DNA of 64,000 bases from SG8-4 sp964598225 (GTDB lineage: Bacteria; Planctomycetota; Phycisphaerae; Sedimentisphaerales; Anaerobacaceae): contig CAZRBG010000005.1 in assembly GCA_964598225.1 (NCBI GenBank), positions 1 to 64,000 of the forward strand, written 5' to 3'. The number at the start of each line of letters is the position of its first letter. Within the stretch, counting starts at the first letter, position 1. The notes below the pieces were generated by a model. That model saw only the letters and a program-made list of their open reading frames with translations. It was not told where the DNA came from and searched no databases. Positions 55,881 to 64,000 of this stretch are shown here, in pieces. The position numbers and the translations under genes were made by a program.

Positions 55881-57911
55881 ATGAGTGTATCTGTTAAGAA
55901 CCCCGGCTTGTCGGAGATTGACGAGCTTTGTGTACAGACTATTCGATTTTTGTCGATGGATGCCGTTCAGCAGGCCAATTCGGGGCATCCGGGCATGCCG
56001 ATGGGCATGGCGCCGGCGGCGTACGTGCTCTGGACCAAACACATGAATTACAACCCGGCTAATCCGCGATGGCACAATCGCGACCGCTTCGTCCTCTCGG
56101 CCGGTCACGGGTGCATGTTGCTTTATTCGCTGCTGCACCTGGCCGGATACAAGATGAGCCTTGACGAGTTGAAGAACTTCCGCCAGTGGGGCAGCAAAAC
56201 GCCCGGCCATCCGGAGTACGACCCCGACGACGGCATCGAAGTCAGCACCGGCCCGCTGGGCCAGGGGATTTCCAACGCCGTGGGAATGGCGATTGCCCAG
56301 AAATACTTGGCCAATTACTTCAACCGCGAGGGCTTTCCGGTCATCGACTACAAGATATACGTGATCGCCAGCGACGGCGACCTTCAGGAAGGTGTTGCGT
56401 CCGAGGCCTGCTCTCTGGCCGGGCATCTGGGTCTGGACAATCTGGTAGTTGTTTACGACAACAACTACATCAGCATCGACGGCAAGACCGAGCTATCGTT
56501 CACCGAGGACCGGGCCAAACGCTTCGAGGCTTACGGCTGGAACGTCCAGATAGTGCCGGGCAACGGCAACGACATGGAGACCTTCGAGAAAGCGCTGGAG
56601 AACGCCAAGGCCGAAAAGCAAAGGCCGAACATGATAAAGCTCCGCACCCATATCGCCTACGGCAGCCCGAACAAGCAGGATACCGAAGGCGCGCACGGCG
56701 CACCTCTGGGTGAAGATGAGATCAGGCTCATCAAGGAAAAGTTCGGCTGGGATCCGGAAAAGAAGTTCCACGTCCCGGATGAAGTCAACGCCCACATGGA
56801 GCAGGTCCGAGCGAAGGGCAAAGACGCCGAGGCCGCGTGGAACAAGCTGTTCGCCGACTACGCTGAGGCGAATCCGGACCTGGCCAGACGGTTCCACGAT
56901 GCCGCGATGGGCAAGCTCCCTATAGAGCTTGCAGAGGTTATGCCTGACTTTGAGGCTGATAGTTCCATAGCAACGCGAAAGGCCTCCGGCAAAATCCTGG
57001 ATGTGCTGATGCCGAAATTACCGCTGGTTCTGGGCGGCTCGGCGGACCTGACGCCGTCTAATAATACGCGCTGGTCCAGTGCGAAAGATTTCCAGAGAGA
57101 AGCGCGCGACGGCCGGTATCTGCGTTTCGGCATCCGCGAGCATGCCATGGGGGCGATCTTAAACGGCATCTCCGTCAGCGAGCTGGCCCGTGCGTACGGC
57201 GGCACGTTCCTGACTTTCTCCGACTATATGCGAGGCGCGATCCGCGTGGCGGCGCTGTCGAAGTACCCGAGCATATTCGTATTCACGCACGACAGCATCG
57301 GCCTGGGCGAGGACGGACCGACGCATCAGCCCGTCGAGCACATCCCGGCGCTGCGGGCAATGCCGAACCTGCTCGTCATCCGTCCCGCCGACGCCAACGA
57401 GACGGCCCAGGCATGGAAATACGCGCTGGAGCACCATGACGGCCCCGTGGCTCTGCTGCTGACCCGGCAGGGATTGCCGGTACTGGATCAGAAAAAGTAC
57501 GGCTCGGCGACAGACCTTGAAAAAGGAGCCTACGTTCTTGTCAAAGCTGAAAAGCCCGACGTTGTTCTGCTGGCCAGCGGATCGGAAGTCTCGGTCGCCC
57601 TTTGTGCCGCAGAAGGCCTGGCGAAAGAAGGGGTTACGGCGCAGGTGGTGAGCATGCCCTGCTGGGAGCTGTTCGAGATGCAGGATCAGAAGTATAAGGA
57701 TTCGGTCATTCCGCCCGCCGTCAAGGCACGAGTCGGAGTCGAAGCGGCCGTCGAGTTAGGCTGGCACAAATACATCGGCGAAAACGGCGTATTCATCGGC
57801 ATGTCAACTTTCGGCGCATCCGCCCCGGCAAAAGTCTGCTTCGAGAAATTCGGCATAACCGCCGAGAACGTAATCAAAGCCGTCAAAGAATCGCTGGCTA
57901 ATAGTAAATAA
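55881..57911 (+). CDS. tkt: Transketolase
   Basis: A 676-residue transketolase for the pentose phosphate pathway, transferring two-carbon units between ketoses and aldoses with thiamine diphosphate. Motifs are 'SGHPGMPMGMAPAAYVLW', 'GHGCMLLYSLLHLAGY', 'TGPLGQGISNAVGMAIAQK', the ThDP/Mg site 'ASDGDLQEGVASEACSLAGH' and 'VVYDNNYISIDG', and the second half 'FGIREHAMGAI' and 'THDSIGLGEDGPTHQPVEH'. ATG 55881 is preferred to GTG 55878 because AGGA lies 7 nt upstream. Full length. Neighbours are unrelated. Confidence 0.97.
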   Translation: MSVSVKNPGLSEIDELCVQTIRFLSMDAVQQANSGHPGMPMGMAPAAYVLWTKHMNYNPANPRWHNRDRFVLSAGHGCMLLYSLLHLAGYKMSLDELKNFRQWGSKTPGHPEYDPDDGIEVSTGPLGQGISNAVGMAIAQKYLANYFNREGFPVIDYKIYVIASDGDLQEGVASEACSLAGHLGLDNLVVVYDNNYISIDGKTELSFTEDRAKRFEAYGWNVQIVPGNGNDMETFEKALENAKAEKQRPNMIKLRTHIAYGSPNKQDTEGAHGAPLGEDEIRLIKEKFGWDPEKKFHVPDEVNAHMEQVRAKGKDAEAAWNKLFADYAEANPDLARRFHDAAMGKLPIELAEVMPDFEADSSIATRKASGKILDVLMPKLPLVLGGSADLTPSNNTRWSSAKDFQREARDGRYLRFGIREHAMGAILNGISVSELARAYGGTFLTFSDYMRGAIRVAALSKYPSIFVFTHDSIGLGEDGPTHQPVEHIPALRAMPNLLVIRPADANETAQAWKYALEHHDGPVALLLTRQGLPVLDQKKYGSATDLEKGAYVLVKAEKPDVVLLASGSEVSVALCAAEGLAKEGVTAQVVSMPCWELFEMQDQKYKDSVIPPAVKARVGVEAAVELGWHKYIGENGVFIGMSTFGASAPAKVCFEKFGITAENVIKAVKESLANSK

Positions 57912-58309
57912 GAAAAAAGACCGAAATCCAGCCCGTCTCAAGTTGTTGCCTTCTTATGTGAGTCCGCCAAAGGTGGATTGCATTGGCCGCGGAACAAGGG
58001 CGAGACGCTCTCGCTACGAACAGCCGAAGGCTCCTACTGTCATTCACGGACTGGCAATCAATGTGATAGGCTGGATACCCTGTCTGCACACGTGGTTTAT
58101 AATGATGGGAATCAGCACGGGCACACGAGTTGGCAATCCTATAAGCTGATACCCTGATTGCCTGTTATCCTGCCTCCTTATTTCCTGATGATCTGACACA
58201 CTCATTAGCTTTGACCCTCTGGCCGGTTTGGGTTAGACTATTGATTGCTGGAAGCTGGCTGCGAATGGGCCGGTTTTCAAGATAGATCCCTTGTGTTAGG
58301 AGCAGATAT
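57912..58309. repeat. Repeat-bearing intergenic region
   Basis: No gene is supported in these 398 nt. Near 57999-58024 is a degenerate relative of the palindrome at 41980. At 58131-58195 the units CTGATACC, CTGATT and CCTGATG are of the same kind as the inverted TATCAGG repeat at 40265. The last 20 nt hold the ribosome-binding site TTAGGAGCAG before 58310. Confidence 0.45.
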
Positions 58310-58549
58310 ATGTGGTTGAGCGTTAAAGATGTTCAAGCTACTGATGACCACAAACTCATTCTAACGTTTGAGAATTCTGAAAGACGATGCCTGGACGTAA
58401 GCCAGTTTTTCGAATTCGGACGGTTTGCGGAGTTGAAAGATATCAATGAGTTCAAGAAGGTGCGCGTAGCTTTTGACACAATTGAATGGGAAAATGGTCT
58501 GGATTTGGACCCGGAATTTATATATGAAGAAAGCGTTAGAATGAATTGA
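58310..58549 (+). CDS. DUF2442 domain protein
   Basis: A 79-residue DUF2442 protein: 'VKDVQATDDHKLILTFENSER', 'LDVSQFFEFGRFAELKD', 'FKKVRVAFDTIEWENGLDLD' and 'PEFIYEESV' are the complete family pattern. The family is a small all-beta-plus-helix domain, often encoded next to DUF4160 or HicB-like proteins, and is thought to belong to toxin-antitoxin-like modules. No partner gene is adjacent here, so it is an orphan. GGAG is well placed upstream. Compare with the DUF2442 fragment at 41825. Confidence 0.85.
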   Translation: MWLSVKDVQATDDHKLILTFENSERRCLDVSQFFEFGRFAELKDINEFKKVRVAFDTIEWENGLDLDPEFIYEESVRMN

Positions 58550-58606
58550 AAACATAGAAGAATTTGTTATTCCGGCACAGGACTGATGAGTTAGGAGAGA
58601 CAGAAA

Positions 58607-59818
58607 ATGAGACCAACAAGACAAATTACAATCGTGGTATTGGCAGGTGTGGTGGCGCTGGGAGGTGTCTTGGCGACAATTTCTCCAGCAGCGGTAGGTT
58701 CGGCCGACGTTAGGTTGCCGGGGGCGCGGGTGGTTGTTGAGGTCTGCCGGTATCCGAGCATTCAGGCGGCACTTGACGTTCTGCCGGATGGGGGCGGAGT
58801 GGTGAATCTGCCACCGGGGACTTTTGAGATAAGCGAGCCTTTGATAGTCAGTAAGGGCGACGTTCTTATCAAAGGCGCCGGGACCGCTACGCATATCAAG
58901 AACGTTAACAAAGAGGGCAAAAGCGCTCTGATACTTCAGCACCCCAGCGGCGGCGACAATCGGCGCTCCGAACTATGGCGGATTCGGCTGGCCGATTTTC
59001 GCATCACGGGCAACGAAGAGAGCGGCCACGGTATCGAATGCCGGCGGATAAACGAAGTGTTTATCGACGGAGTCACCGTCAGCTATCACGGCGGCGACGG
59101 CATCCGGCTGTACTATTGTTATGAAGACCCGCGGATATGCAATTCGCTTATCACCTATAACAAGCAGACGGGTCTCAACGCTATTGGCTGCCATGACGTT
59201 GTCGTCTCGGCCAATCAGTTCGAGGAGAACGACGACGCCCTGCGATTCATCGACGGCTTCAACCTCTGCTTGACGGGCAACTGCCTCGATGACCATCTCG
59301 GCAACGGCGTGGTAATCGAGAACACCTACGGCTCGGTCGTCTCCGGCAATATGATCGAGGAGTGCAAGGGCATCGCCATGATTCTCGACCGCGACTGCTA
59401 CGGCATCGCTCTCAGCGCCAACGTTATCGCTCACAATGGCGGCGGAATTGCGCTTCGCGATGCGCATGGCTGTGCCGTAAGCGCCAATACCTTTACTATT
59501 ATGCGAGACGACGCTTTGAACATCGGGCCGAAAAGCGGACGAATAACCGTTACCGGCAACAACTTTTCTAACAGCTACATCGGCGAGGACAAAACAAAGC
59601 GTTCGGCAAACGACCAGGCCGCCGGCGGCATGGTGCTCGAAGGAACCTCCGGCATCACAGTGGTCGGCAATCTATTCTCAGGCCTCCGCCCGAAAGCACT
59701 GGCCGTCAAGGGCGATCCCTGCAGGAACGTGGTGTTTTCAGACAACGTTTTGATAGACGTCACCACCGATCACGAAAAATTGGACGAATCGCTGGTTAAA
59801 AATAATATAGACAAGTAG
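58607..59818 (+). CDS. Secreted right-handed parallel beta-helix protein
   Basis: A 403-residue protein with a signal peptide ('VVLAGVVALGGVLATISPAA'). The body is a right-handed parallel beta-helix of the NosD/pectate-lyase-like type. The opening 'QAALDVLPDGGGVVNLPPGTFEIS' is the classic entry segment, followed by coils with the repeating N-x-I/V-x-x-N pattern ('VDGVTVSYHGGDGIRL', 'VVSANQFEENDDALRF', 'LCLTGNCLDDHLGNGVVIENTYG', 'SVVSGNMIEECKGIAMIL'). Asp/His residues for lyase activity are not clear. Probably a secreted polysaccharide-binding or degrading protein. Confidence 0.75.
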   Translation: MRPTRQITIVVLAGVVALGGVLATISPAAVGSADVRLPGARVVVEVCRYPSIQAALDVLPDGGGVVNLPPGTFEISEPLIVSKGDVLIKGAGTATHIKNVNKEGKSALILQHPSGGDNRRSELWRIRLADFRITGNEESGHGIECRRINEVFIDGVTVSYHGGDGIRLYYCYEDPRICNSLITYNKQTGLNAIGCHDVVVSANQFEENDDALRFIDGFNLCLTGNCLDDHLGNGVVIENTYGSVVSGNMIEECKGIAMILDRDCYGIALSANVIAHNGGGIALRDAHGCAVSANTFTIMRDDALNIGPKSGRITVTGNNFSNSYIGEDKTKRSANDQAAGGMVLEGTSGITVVGNLFSGLRPKALAVKGDPCRNVVFSDNVLIDVTTDHEKLDESLVKNNIDK

Positions 59819-60013
59819 GGTGCGCTGTATTTGTTTAGCCTGGAAAGACCCAGCCGGCCCCATCCCCGCCTTGGGTGTGCCTTAGGCAGATAAACGGCAA
59901 TCGGGATGAGGCTGGCCGCAAATGCAGAACTTGGCCAAACGTGATTGGTGGGTGGCGCCCACCCTACCTTTAGGCCAAAGATAATTCGGATATGTTTTAC
60001 AAGAGGGATAATT
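59819..60013. repeat. Repeat-bearing spacer before the serine hydrolase
   Basis: GGTGGG-TGGCG-CCCACC at 59947-59963, followed by CTACC, is another member of the GGTGGG palindrome family. A longer reading frame from 59945 into the hydrolase gene is disregarded because it would translate the repeat; AGAGGG (60001-60006) precedes the preferred ATG at 60014. Confidence 0.45.
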
Positions 60014-62569
60014 ATGAAGCTGCTTAGAATTTTGGCACTGGGATTCTTGACTTGTTCGCTGGCCGCTGATGCCGCACAAGTATACCCGGGCAAGGAATGG
60101 GCGCCCCGAAAACCCGAGCGAGTCGGGCTGGACGCTGAGAAACTCAAGGAGATGAGCGACTATGCCGGCGGTTTCGGCTGCGTGGTTCGGCACGGGTATA
60201 TGGTTTACACCTGGGGCGATGCGAGCAGGCGCAAAGATGTTGCTTCCGCGGCGAAGCCGCTTTATGCGCATTTTCTGTTCAAGGCCCTGGAGGACGGCAA
60301 GATATCCAGTCTCGACGAGAAGGTCGTCAGGTGGGAGCCGCGACTCGACAACATCAATGAGAAGCTCGGCTACAAAGACCGAAATATCACATGGAGGCAT
60401 TTAGCCAATCAGATATCCTGCTACGGACTCAAAGAGGCGCCCGGCACGGCGTTCGCCTATAACGACTGGCAGATGGCGCTGTTCTGGGACACGCTGTTCA
60501 AGAAGGTCTACGGCGCAGACTTCGACAATGTGGACGAGGAAGTCTTCCACCCGATGCTGACTGACGAGATTCAGTGCCAGGACAATCCCACGTTCATGGC
60601 GTTCGGCACGAATAACAGGCCCGGCCGGCTGGCAATTTCGCCTCGCGATTTTGCCCGTTTCGGATTGCTTTATCTGCGAAAAGGCAAATGGAAAGACGCA
60701 CAGCTCATAAGCCGCAAACATGCGATTATGGCCGTTTCGAGCCCTTTGCCGAATTCGATCCCTCGCGCGGGCAACGAGGCTGCGGAGATGATATCCGGCC
60801 AGCGATCCATTGGCTCTAAGAGAATCCCCGATAACCAATGCGACCACGTCGGCAGCTATAGCTGGCTGTGGTGGACGAACGGCGTCGACAGGGAAGGCAA
60901 GCGGCACTGGCCCGACGTGCCGACGGACGCCTACGGCTGCTTCGGCCACGGCGGCCTGCGGGCGATGGTTGTTGTGCCGAGCGTCGATTTGATAATAAGC
61001 TGGAACGATACAAAGATACGCGGCGCCGAGATGGAAAACCACGCTTTGAAATTGTTGGTCGAAGCAGTTGAGCAGAGCCAAAGCGGAGACCTCGGCACCC
61101 GAAAGGGCGTCATGTGGGAGTGCATGGAGTGGAGCATCGAGGACGTATCGCATTCCGGCAATCCATTCGGTGTTGTGGCGCGTGTGACTTTCACGCACGG
61201 CGATAGCGGCAACAAACGTGTGACCGAGATGTACTACGACGGCGATGATACCTGGCGTTTTCGCTTCGCCGGGACTCGGTACGGCAAATGGACTTTCAAG
61301 ACTTCAAGCGACGTCGCCGATCTTGACGGGCGCTCGGGAACTGTAACTATTTCGGAGAATCCCGACAGGAACGTCAAAGGCTTTCTAACCCACGTGGGCA
61401 ACAAGTACGCGATCCAGATGACCGATGAAACCGACCTGAAAGGGTATCTGTTCAACGTTTACATGAGCAGGGTGAAGTACCCGGCCTTTCTGGATGAGTT
61501 TGGAACCGATCCGAAACAGGTTGAGAAGAAAGCGAAGGTTTGTCTGGAGGAAGCTTTGGCGAACGGTTTTGAGATTATCTTCGTGCACGTCAACAACAAC
61601 TGGTTCAAGCTTGGGGTCAGAAAGCACAACAAGCACGACAGCGAGAATCCGGACCCGGCGGCGTTCCGGGTGCTGGAGAGGATCATTAAGACAGTCCACG
61701 GATCAGGCGGCCGCGTTCATATCTGGGCCTGGGGGGACGAATCGCGGAAATGGACGCCGAAAGGTGTTCCCGGCGGCATCAATGGAAACGTTGACAGGCG
61801 CCTTCAGCGCTACATCGCGGCCAGACTCGGGCCTTTGCCCGGTTGGACTATGGGGTACGGATTCGACCTGCACGAATGGACGAACACGAAACAGTTGAAT
61901 GATTGGGCCGCGTATGTGCACGAGCATCTGGGCTGGCAGCACCTTTTGTGCGCACGAGGGCATCGACTGGAAGGGCCTGACAACATCAACTCTTACGATG
62001 GTTTTGGGCGGAATGTGGAGCTGACGACAACGGCGCACGGCCCGGCTAACTATCACGAGATCGTTGAGGATATGGACGGAGATAAGACCCGGCCTCATCT
62101 GTACGAGGAAAGGCACAGCTACAAACGCAGCGGCTTCAACTTAGACATGGAAGGCACTCGGCGATTGCTGTGGTGGGAGACGATGGCCGGCGGCATTGGC
62201 GGGTTCTTTGGTTTCTATCCCGACAGCCCGTACCCATATCCTAATCCGGAGCAACTAAGGACGCACTACACGTTCTGGCATAAGACCAGTCGCTTCGTAC
62301 TTGACATGCAAAGGGCCAACGGCATGAGCAAAGACAGCTACGTGCTCCTGGCTCGCTCCGGAAAGAACTGTGTTTTCTACAAAGAGGATGCTTCAAAGAT
62401 TCACATGGATTTGTCCAGGATGCCGGAATCACAACCTGCCATAGCTATCGATACAAAGAAGGAATACACAGAGATCGATATCGGAACTCTTGAATCTAAA
62501 AAGCACACATGGAAGGCCCCGTATCGATCCGACTGGGCGATTGCCGTAGGCGCCGAGGCTTCGCAATGA
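60014..62569 (+). CDS. Serine hydrolase (beta-lactamase class C-like) fused to DUF5060/glycoside-hydrolase-like region
   Basis: An 851-residue secreted protein with a signal peptide ('ILALGFLTCSLAADA'). Residues about 20-360 resemble class C beta-lactamase/esterase proteins: the SxxK motif is 'ASAAKPLYAHFLF', and 'YNDWQMALFWDTLF' and 'CFGHGGLRAMVVVP' fit the second and third motifs. From about 370 a DUF5060-like N-domain of glycoside hydrolases begins ('VARVTFTHGDSG', 'YYDGDDTWRFRFAGTRYGKWTF'), then a (beta/alpha)-type region ('HVNNNWFKLG', 'VHIWAWGDESRKW') and a C-terminal collagen-binding-like end. The combination suggests a two-activity enzyme on an acylated glycan. The hydrolase half is confidently assigned, the rest less so. 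Confidence 0.7.
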   Translation: MKLLRILALGFLTCSLAADAAQVYPGKEWAPRKPERVGLDAEKLKEMSDYAGGFGCVVRHGYMVYTWGDASRRKDVASAAKPLYAHFLFKALEDGKISSLDEKVVRWEPRLDNINEKLGYKDRNITWRHLANQISCYGLKEAPGTAFAYNDWQMALFWDTLFKKVYGADFDNVDEEVFHPMLTDEIQCQDNPTFMAFGTNNRPGRLAISPRDFARFGLLYLRKGKWKDAQLISRKHAIMAVSSPLPNSIPRAGNEAAEMISGQRSIGSKRIPDNQCDHVGSYSWLWWTNGVDREGKRHWPDVPTDAYGCFGHGGLRAMVVVPSVDLIISWNDTKIRGAEMENHALKLLVEAVEQSQSGDLGTRKGVMWECMEWSIEDVSHSGNPFGVVARVTFTHGDSGNKRVTEMYYDGDDTWRFRFAGTRYGKWTFKTSSDVADLDGRSGTVTISENPDRNVKGFLTHVGNKYAIQMTDETDLKGYLFNVYMSRVKYPAFLDEFGTDPKQVEKKAKVCLEEALANGFEIIFVHVNNNWFKLGVRKHNKHDSENPDPAAFRVLERIIKTVHGSGGRVHIWAWGDESRKWTPKGVPGGINGNVDRRLQRYIAARLGPLPGWTMGYGFDLHEWTNTKQLNDWAAYVHEHLGWQHLLCARGHRLEGPDNINSYDGFGRNVELTTTAHGPANYHEIVEDMDGDKTRPHLYEERHSYKRSGFNLDMEGTRRLLWWETMAGGIGGFFGFYPDSPYPYPNPEQLRTHYTFWHKTSRFVLDMQRANGMSKDSYVLLARSGKNCVFYKEDASKIHMDLSRMPESQPAIAIDTKKEYTEIDIGTLESKKHTWKAPYRSDWAIAVGAEASQ

Positions 62570-62584
62570 ACAGGGGAATGACAC

Positions 62585-63775
62585 ATGAATGACGTCTTCG
62601 CAGACAGAATGGCGAACGCCCACAAGTCTTTCATCAGGGAGATTCTTAAAGTAACGGCCGATCCGGAGGTGATTTCTTTCGCCGGCGGACTGCCGAATCC
62701 GAAGTTTTTCCCGGTGAAAGGTCTTGCCGACGCGGCCGCGAGGGTGCTGGCGGACGACGGCGAAAATTCCCTCCAATACTGTACGACCGAGGGCTATCCG
62801 CCTTTGAGACAATACGTCGCCGAATGGTATTCAATGAAAAAAGGACTGGAGGTAACACCCGACGAAATCCTGATCACTAACGGCTCTCAGCAGGGACTCG
62901 ATCTGATCGGCAAAGTATTCGTAAACGCAGGAGATAGGGTTATAATCGAGCGGCCGGGATATCTCGGCGCGATACAGGCGTTTTCGATTTTCGAGCCTGT
63001 GTTCGTTCCGGTGCCGTTGCAGGAGGACGGAATAGATACCGAGCTGCTCGAGAAGTCACTGGATATGAATGAAGTGAAATTGTTTCACACGGTGGTGAAT
63101 TTCCAGAACCCCTCGGGCATAACCTACTCGAAAGAAAAGCGGCTCGAACTCGCAGAAATCTTCAAAGATCGCGATACGATTCTGGTTGAAGACGATCCTT
63201 ATGGCGAGTTGAGATTTGCCGGGGACGACCTGCCTTCGATCAGCAGTCACCTCCAGGGAAATGTCATTTTGCTCGGGTCGTTCTCGAAAATTGTCGCGCC
63301 GGGGTTGCGACTCGGATGGATCTGCGCCCCGGAAGATGTGATGGAGAAGGTAATCGTCGCAAAGCAGGCGTCCGATCTGCATTCCAATTACTTTTCGCAG
63401 AGAATCGTTCACCGATACCTTAGCGACCACAACATCGACGAGCATATTGCCAGAATAAGAAAGGCATACAAGAACCAAAGAGACCAAATGGTGTCGAGTA
63501 TCGAGAAGCACTTTCCCGAAGAAGTCGAATTCACTCGGCCGGAAGGTGGTATGTTCCTGTGGGTAACATTGCCGGAGGGCGTTTCCTCGCTGCGCTTGTT
63601 CGACCTGGCCGGGGGTGAAAACGTGGCATTCGTACCCGGCAGCGCATTCTACGTCGATGAAGGCGGCAAAAACACACTGCGGCTGAACTTCTCGAATTCG
63701 AGCGAAGATCAAATCGAAGAAGGAATAAAGCGACTGGCGAAGGTAATGAAGAAGTTTCTGGCGGAGAATAAATAA
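62585..63775 (+). CDS. PLP-dependent aminotransferase (2-aminoadipate/LysN-like)
   Basis: A 396-residue fold-type I aminotransferase. 'VISFAGGLPNPKFFPVKGL', 'LQYCTTEGYPPLRQYVAEW', 'ITNGSQQGLDLIGKVFVNAGD', 'ERPGYLGAIQAFS', 'NFQNPSGITYSKEKRLEL' and 'VEDDPYGELRF' match the 2-aminoadipate/kynurenine aminotransferase group. The PLP Lys is in 'GSFSKIVAPGLRLGW', and 'FVPGSAFYVDEGG' with 'LRLNFSN' (substrate carboxylate Arg) completes it. Likely amino-acid transamination in lysine, branched-chain or aromatic metabolism. It follows the hydrolase gene after 15 nt and may be co-transcribed with it. Confidence 0.93.
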   Translation: MNDVFADRMANAHKSFIREILKVTADPEVISFAGGLPNPKFFPVKGLADAAARVLADDGENSLQYCTTEGYPPLRQYVAEWYSMKKGLEVTPDEILITNGSQQGLDLIGKVFVNAGDRVIIERPGYLGAIQAFSIFEPVFVPVPLQEDGIDTELLEKSLDMNEVKLFHTVVNFQNPSGITYSKEKRLELAEIFKDRDTILVEDDPYGELRFAGDDLPSISSHLQGNVILLGSFSKIVAPGLRLGWICAPEDVMEKVIVAKQASDLHSNYFSQRIVHRYLSDHNIDEHIARIRKAYKNQRDQMVSSIEKHFPEEVEFTRPEGGMFLWVTLPEGVSSLRLFDLAGGENVAFVPGSAFYVDEGGKNTLRLNFSNSSEDQIEEGIKRLAKVMKKFLAENK

Positions 63776-63800
63776 TCTCAGAATACGGATCAGCACGTAA

Positions 63801-63862
63801 GGTGGGGCTCCCTTGGGAATTGCCCCACCGTTGTTGATCGGTAGGCTAAAGCCCACCCTACC
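63801..63862. repeat. Two GGTGGG-type palindromes
   Basis: GGTGGGGC (63801-63808) pairs with GCCCCACC (63822-63829). A second unit runs from GGTAGG (63840-63845) to CCTACC (63857-63862) with complementary GGCT/AGCC-rich middles. These are two tandem members of the dispersed palindrome family. Confidence 0.5.
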
Positions 63863-63909
63863 CAACTTTGTTGTCGACTCTTGTGAGTCGAGAAAGTGAG
63901 GTTACAGTC

Positions 63910-64000
63910 ATGGCTAAGCTCTATGAGAATTCGGAGACGGGTTGTTGTCCGAGGTTCGATCCCGAGCCCTGGGACGAGAAGGAAGTGACGTTCGAGGGCA
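63910..64000 (+). CDS. Partial gene: conserved 'MAKLYENSETGCCPRF' protein (hydrolase family)
   Basis: The first 30 codons of a gene cut by the window end. The start 'MAKLYENSETGCCPRFDPEP' and 'WDEKEVTFEG' match the N-terminus of a small conserved family often annotated as 'hydrolase' in methanogens, acetogens and anaerobic bacteria. GAGG lies upstream of the ATG. Nothing can be said about the rest. Confidence 0.6.
   Translation, partial: MAKLYENSETGCCPRFDPEPWDEKEVTFEG

Overview
The window looks like a chromosomal segment from a Planctomycetota bacterium, most plausibly of the Phycisphaerae/Sedimentisphaerales type. This is inferred from content, not from a marker-gene phylogeny. Supporting signs are single-copy pseudopilins carrying the prepilin motif plus a C-terminal His...ADGS-type motif, long secreted multi-domain proteins (carbohydrate-binding, PA14 and beta-helix modules), a formylglycine sulfatase with a Tat-like leader, a lipoprotein secretin, a signal peptidase I with a zinc ribbon spliced into it, and an envelope-rich gene set. 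Intergenic spaces carry many short palindromic dispersed repeats.

Layout. 0-2 kb is a graveyard of small modules: a DUF4258/YgiT-zinc-finger pair, a broken prepilin N-terminus, and a HigBA-type locus whose toxin has been deleted down to 20 codons fused to the antidote. 2-11.6 kb holds a membrane-anchored isochorismatase-like protein, a TAXI-binding-protein/ion-channel/TrkA fusion, an SdiA-regulated-type propeller, a lipoprotein secretin, an MscS channel and a pseudopilin. 12-17.5 kb holds two large secreted proteins and a second pseudopilin. 17.8-20.7 kb is a two-component pair (HTH-REC regulator and HDOD-histidine kinase). An almost symmetrical 183-nt hairpin separates it from a roughly 10 kb operon (21.3-31.5 kb): ArsR-type repressor, anchored thioredoxin, DUF302, a small membrane protein, a NapH-like ferredoxin, CoA-disulfide reductase-rhodanese, an MMPL/RND permease, DUF2892, a LolA-like protein and an outer-membrane barrel. 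I read this operon as sulfane-sulfur/thiol handling coupled to envelope export.

31.4-37 kb is the conserved housekeeping run glmU-prs-rplY-pth-rpsF-ssb-rpsR-rplI on the minus strand, preceded by tRNA-Gln(UUG). 37.6-51.5 kb mixes a frameshifted membrane gene, an aldo/keto reductase, a PfkB kinase, rlmN, a decayed HicB/DUF2442 fusion, ftsK, a sulfatase, a secreted Gly/Tyr-rich protein, lepB, HU, a cold-shock protein and an HNH protein.

51.6-55.2 kb is the most unusual stretch. It is visibly AT-richer than its neighbours and encodes, in order of transcription on the minus strand, a 148-residue Cys-rich secreted protein with a double-glycine leader-like motif, a signal-peptide protein with a C-terminal membrane anchor, and a secreted stand-alone C39-type peptidase with DUF1573-like domains. 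The last two overlap by TAATG. I propose it as a candidate undescribed peptide maturation and secretion system.

55.9-64 kb holds transketolase, a DUF2442 protein, a parallel beta-helix protein, a serine hydrolase fused to a DUF5060/glycoside-hydrolase-like region, a PLP aminotransferase, and the first 30 codons of a further gene cut by the window edge. Family assignments are by eye from the translated sequence; no database search was run.
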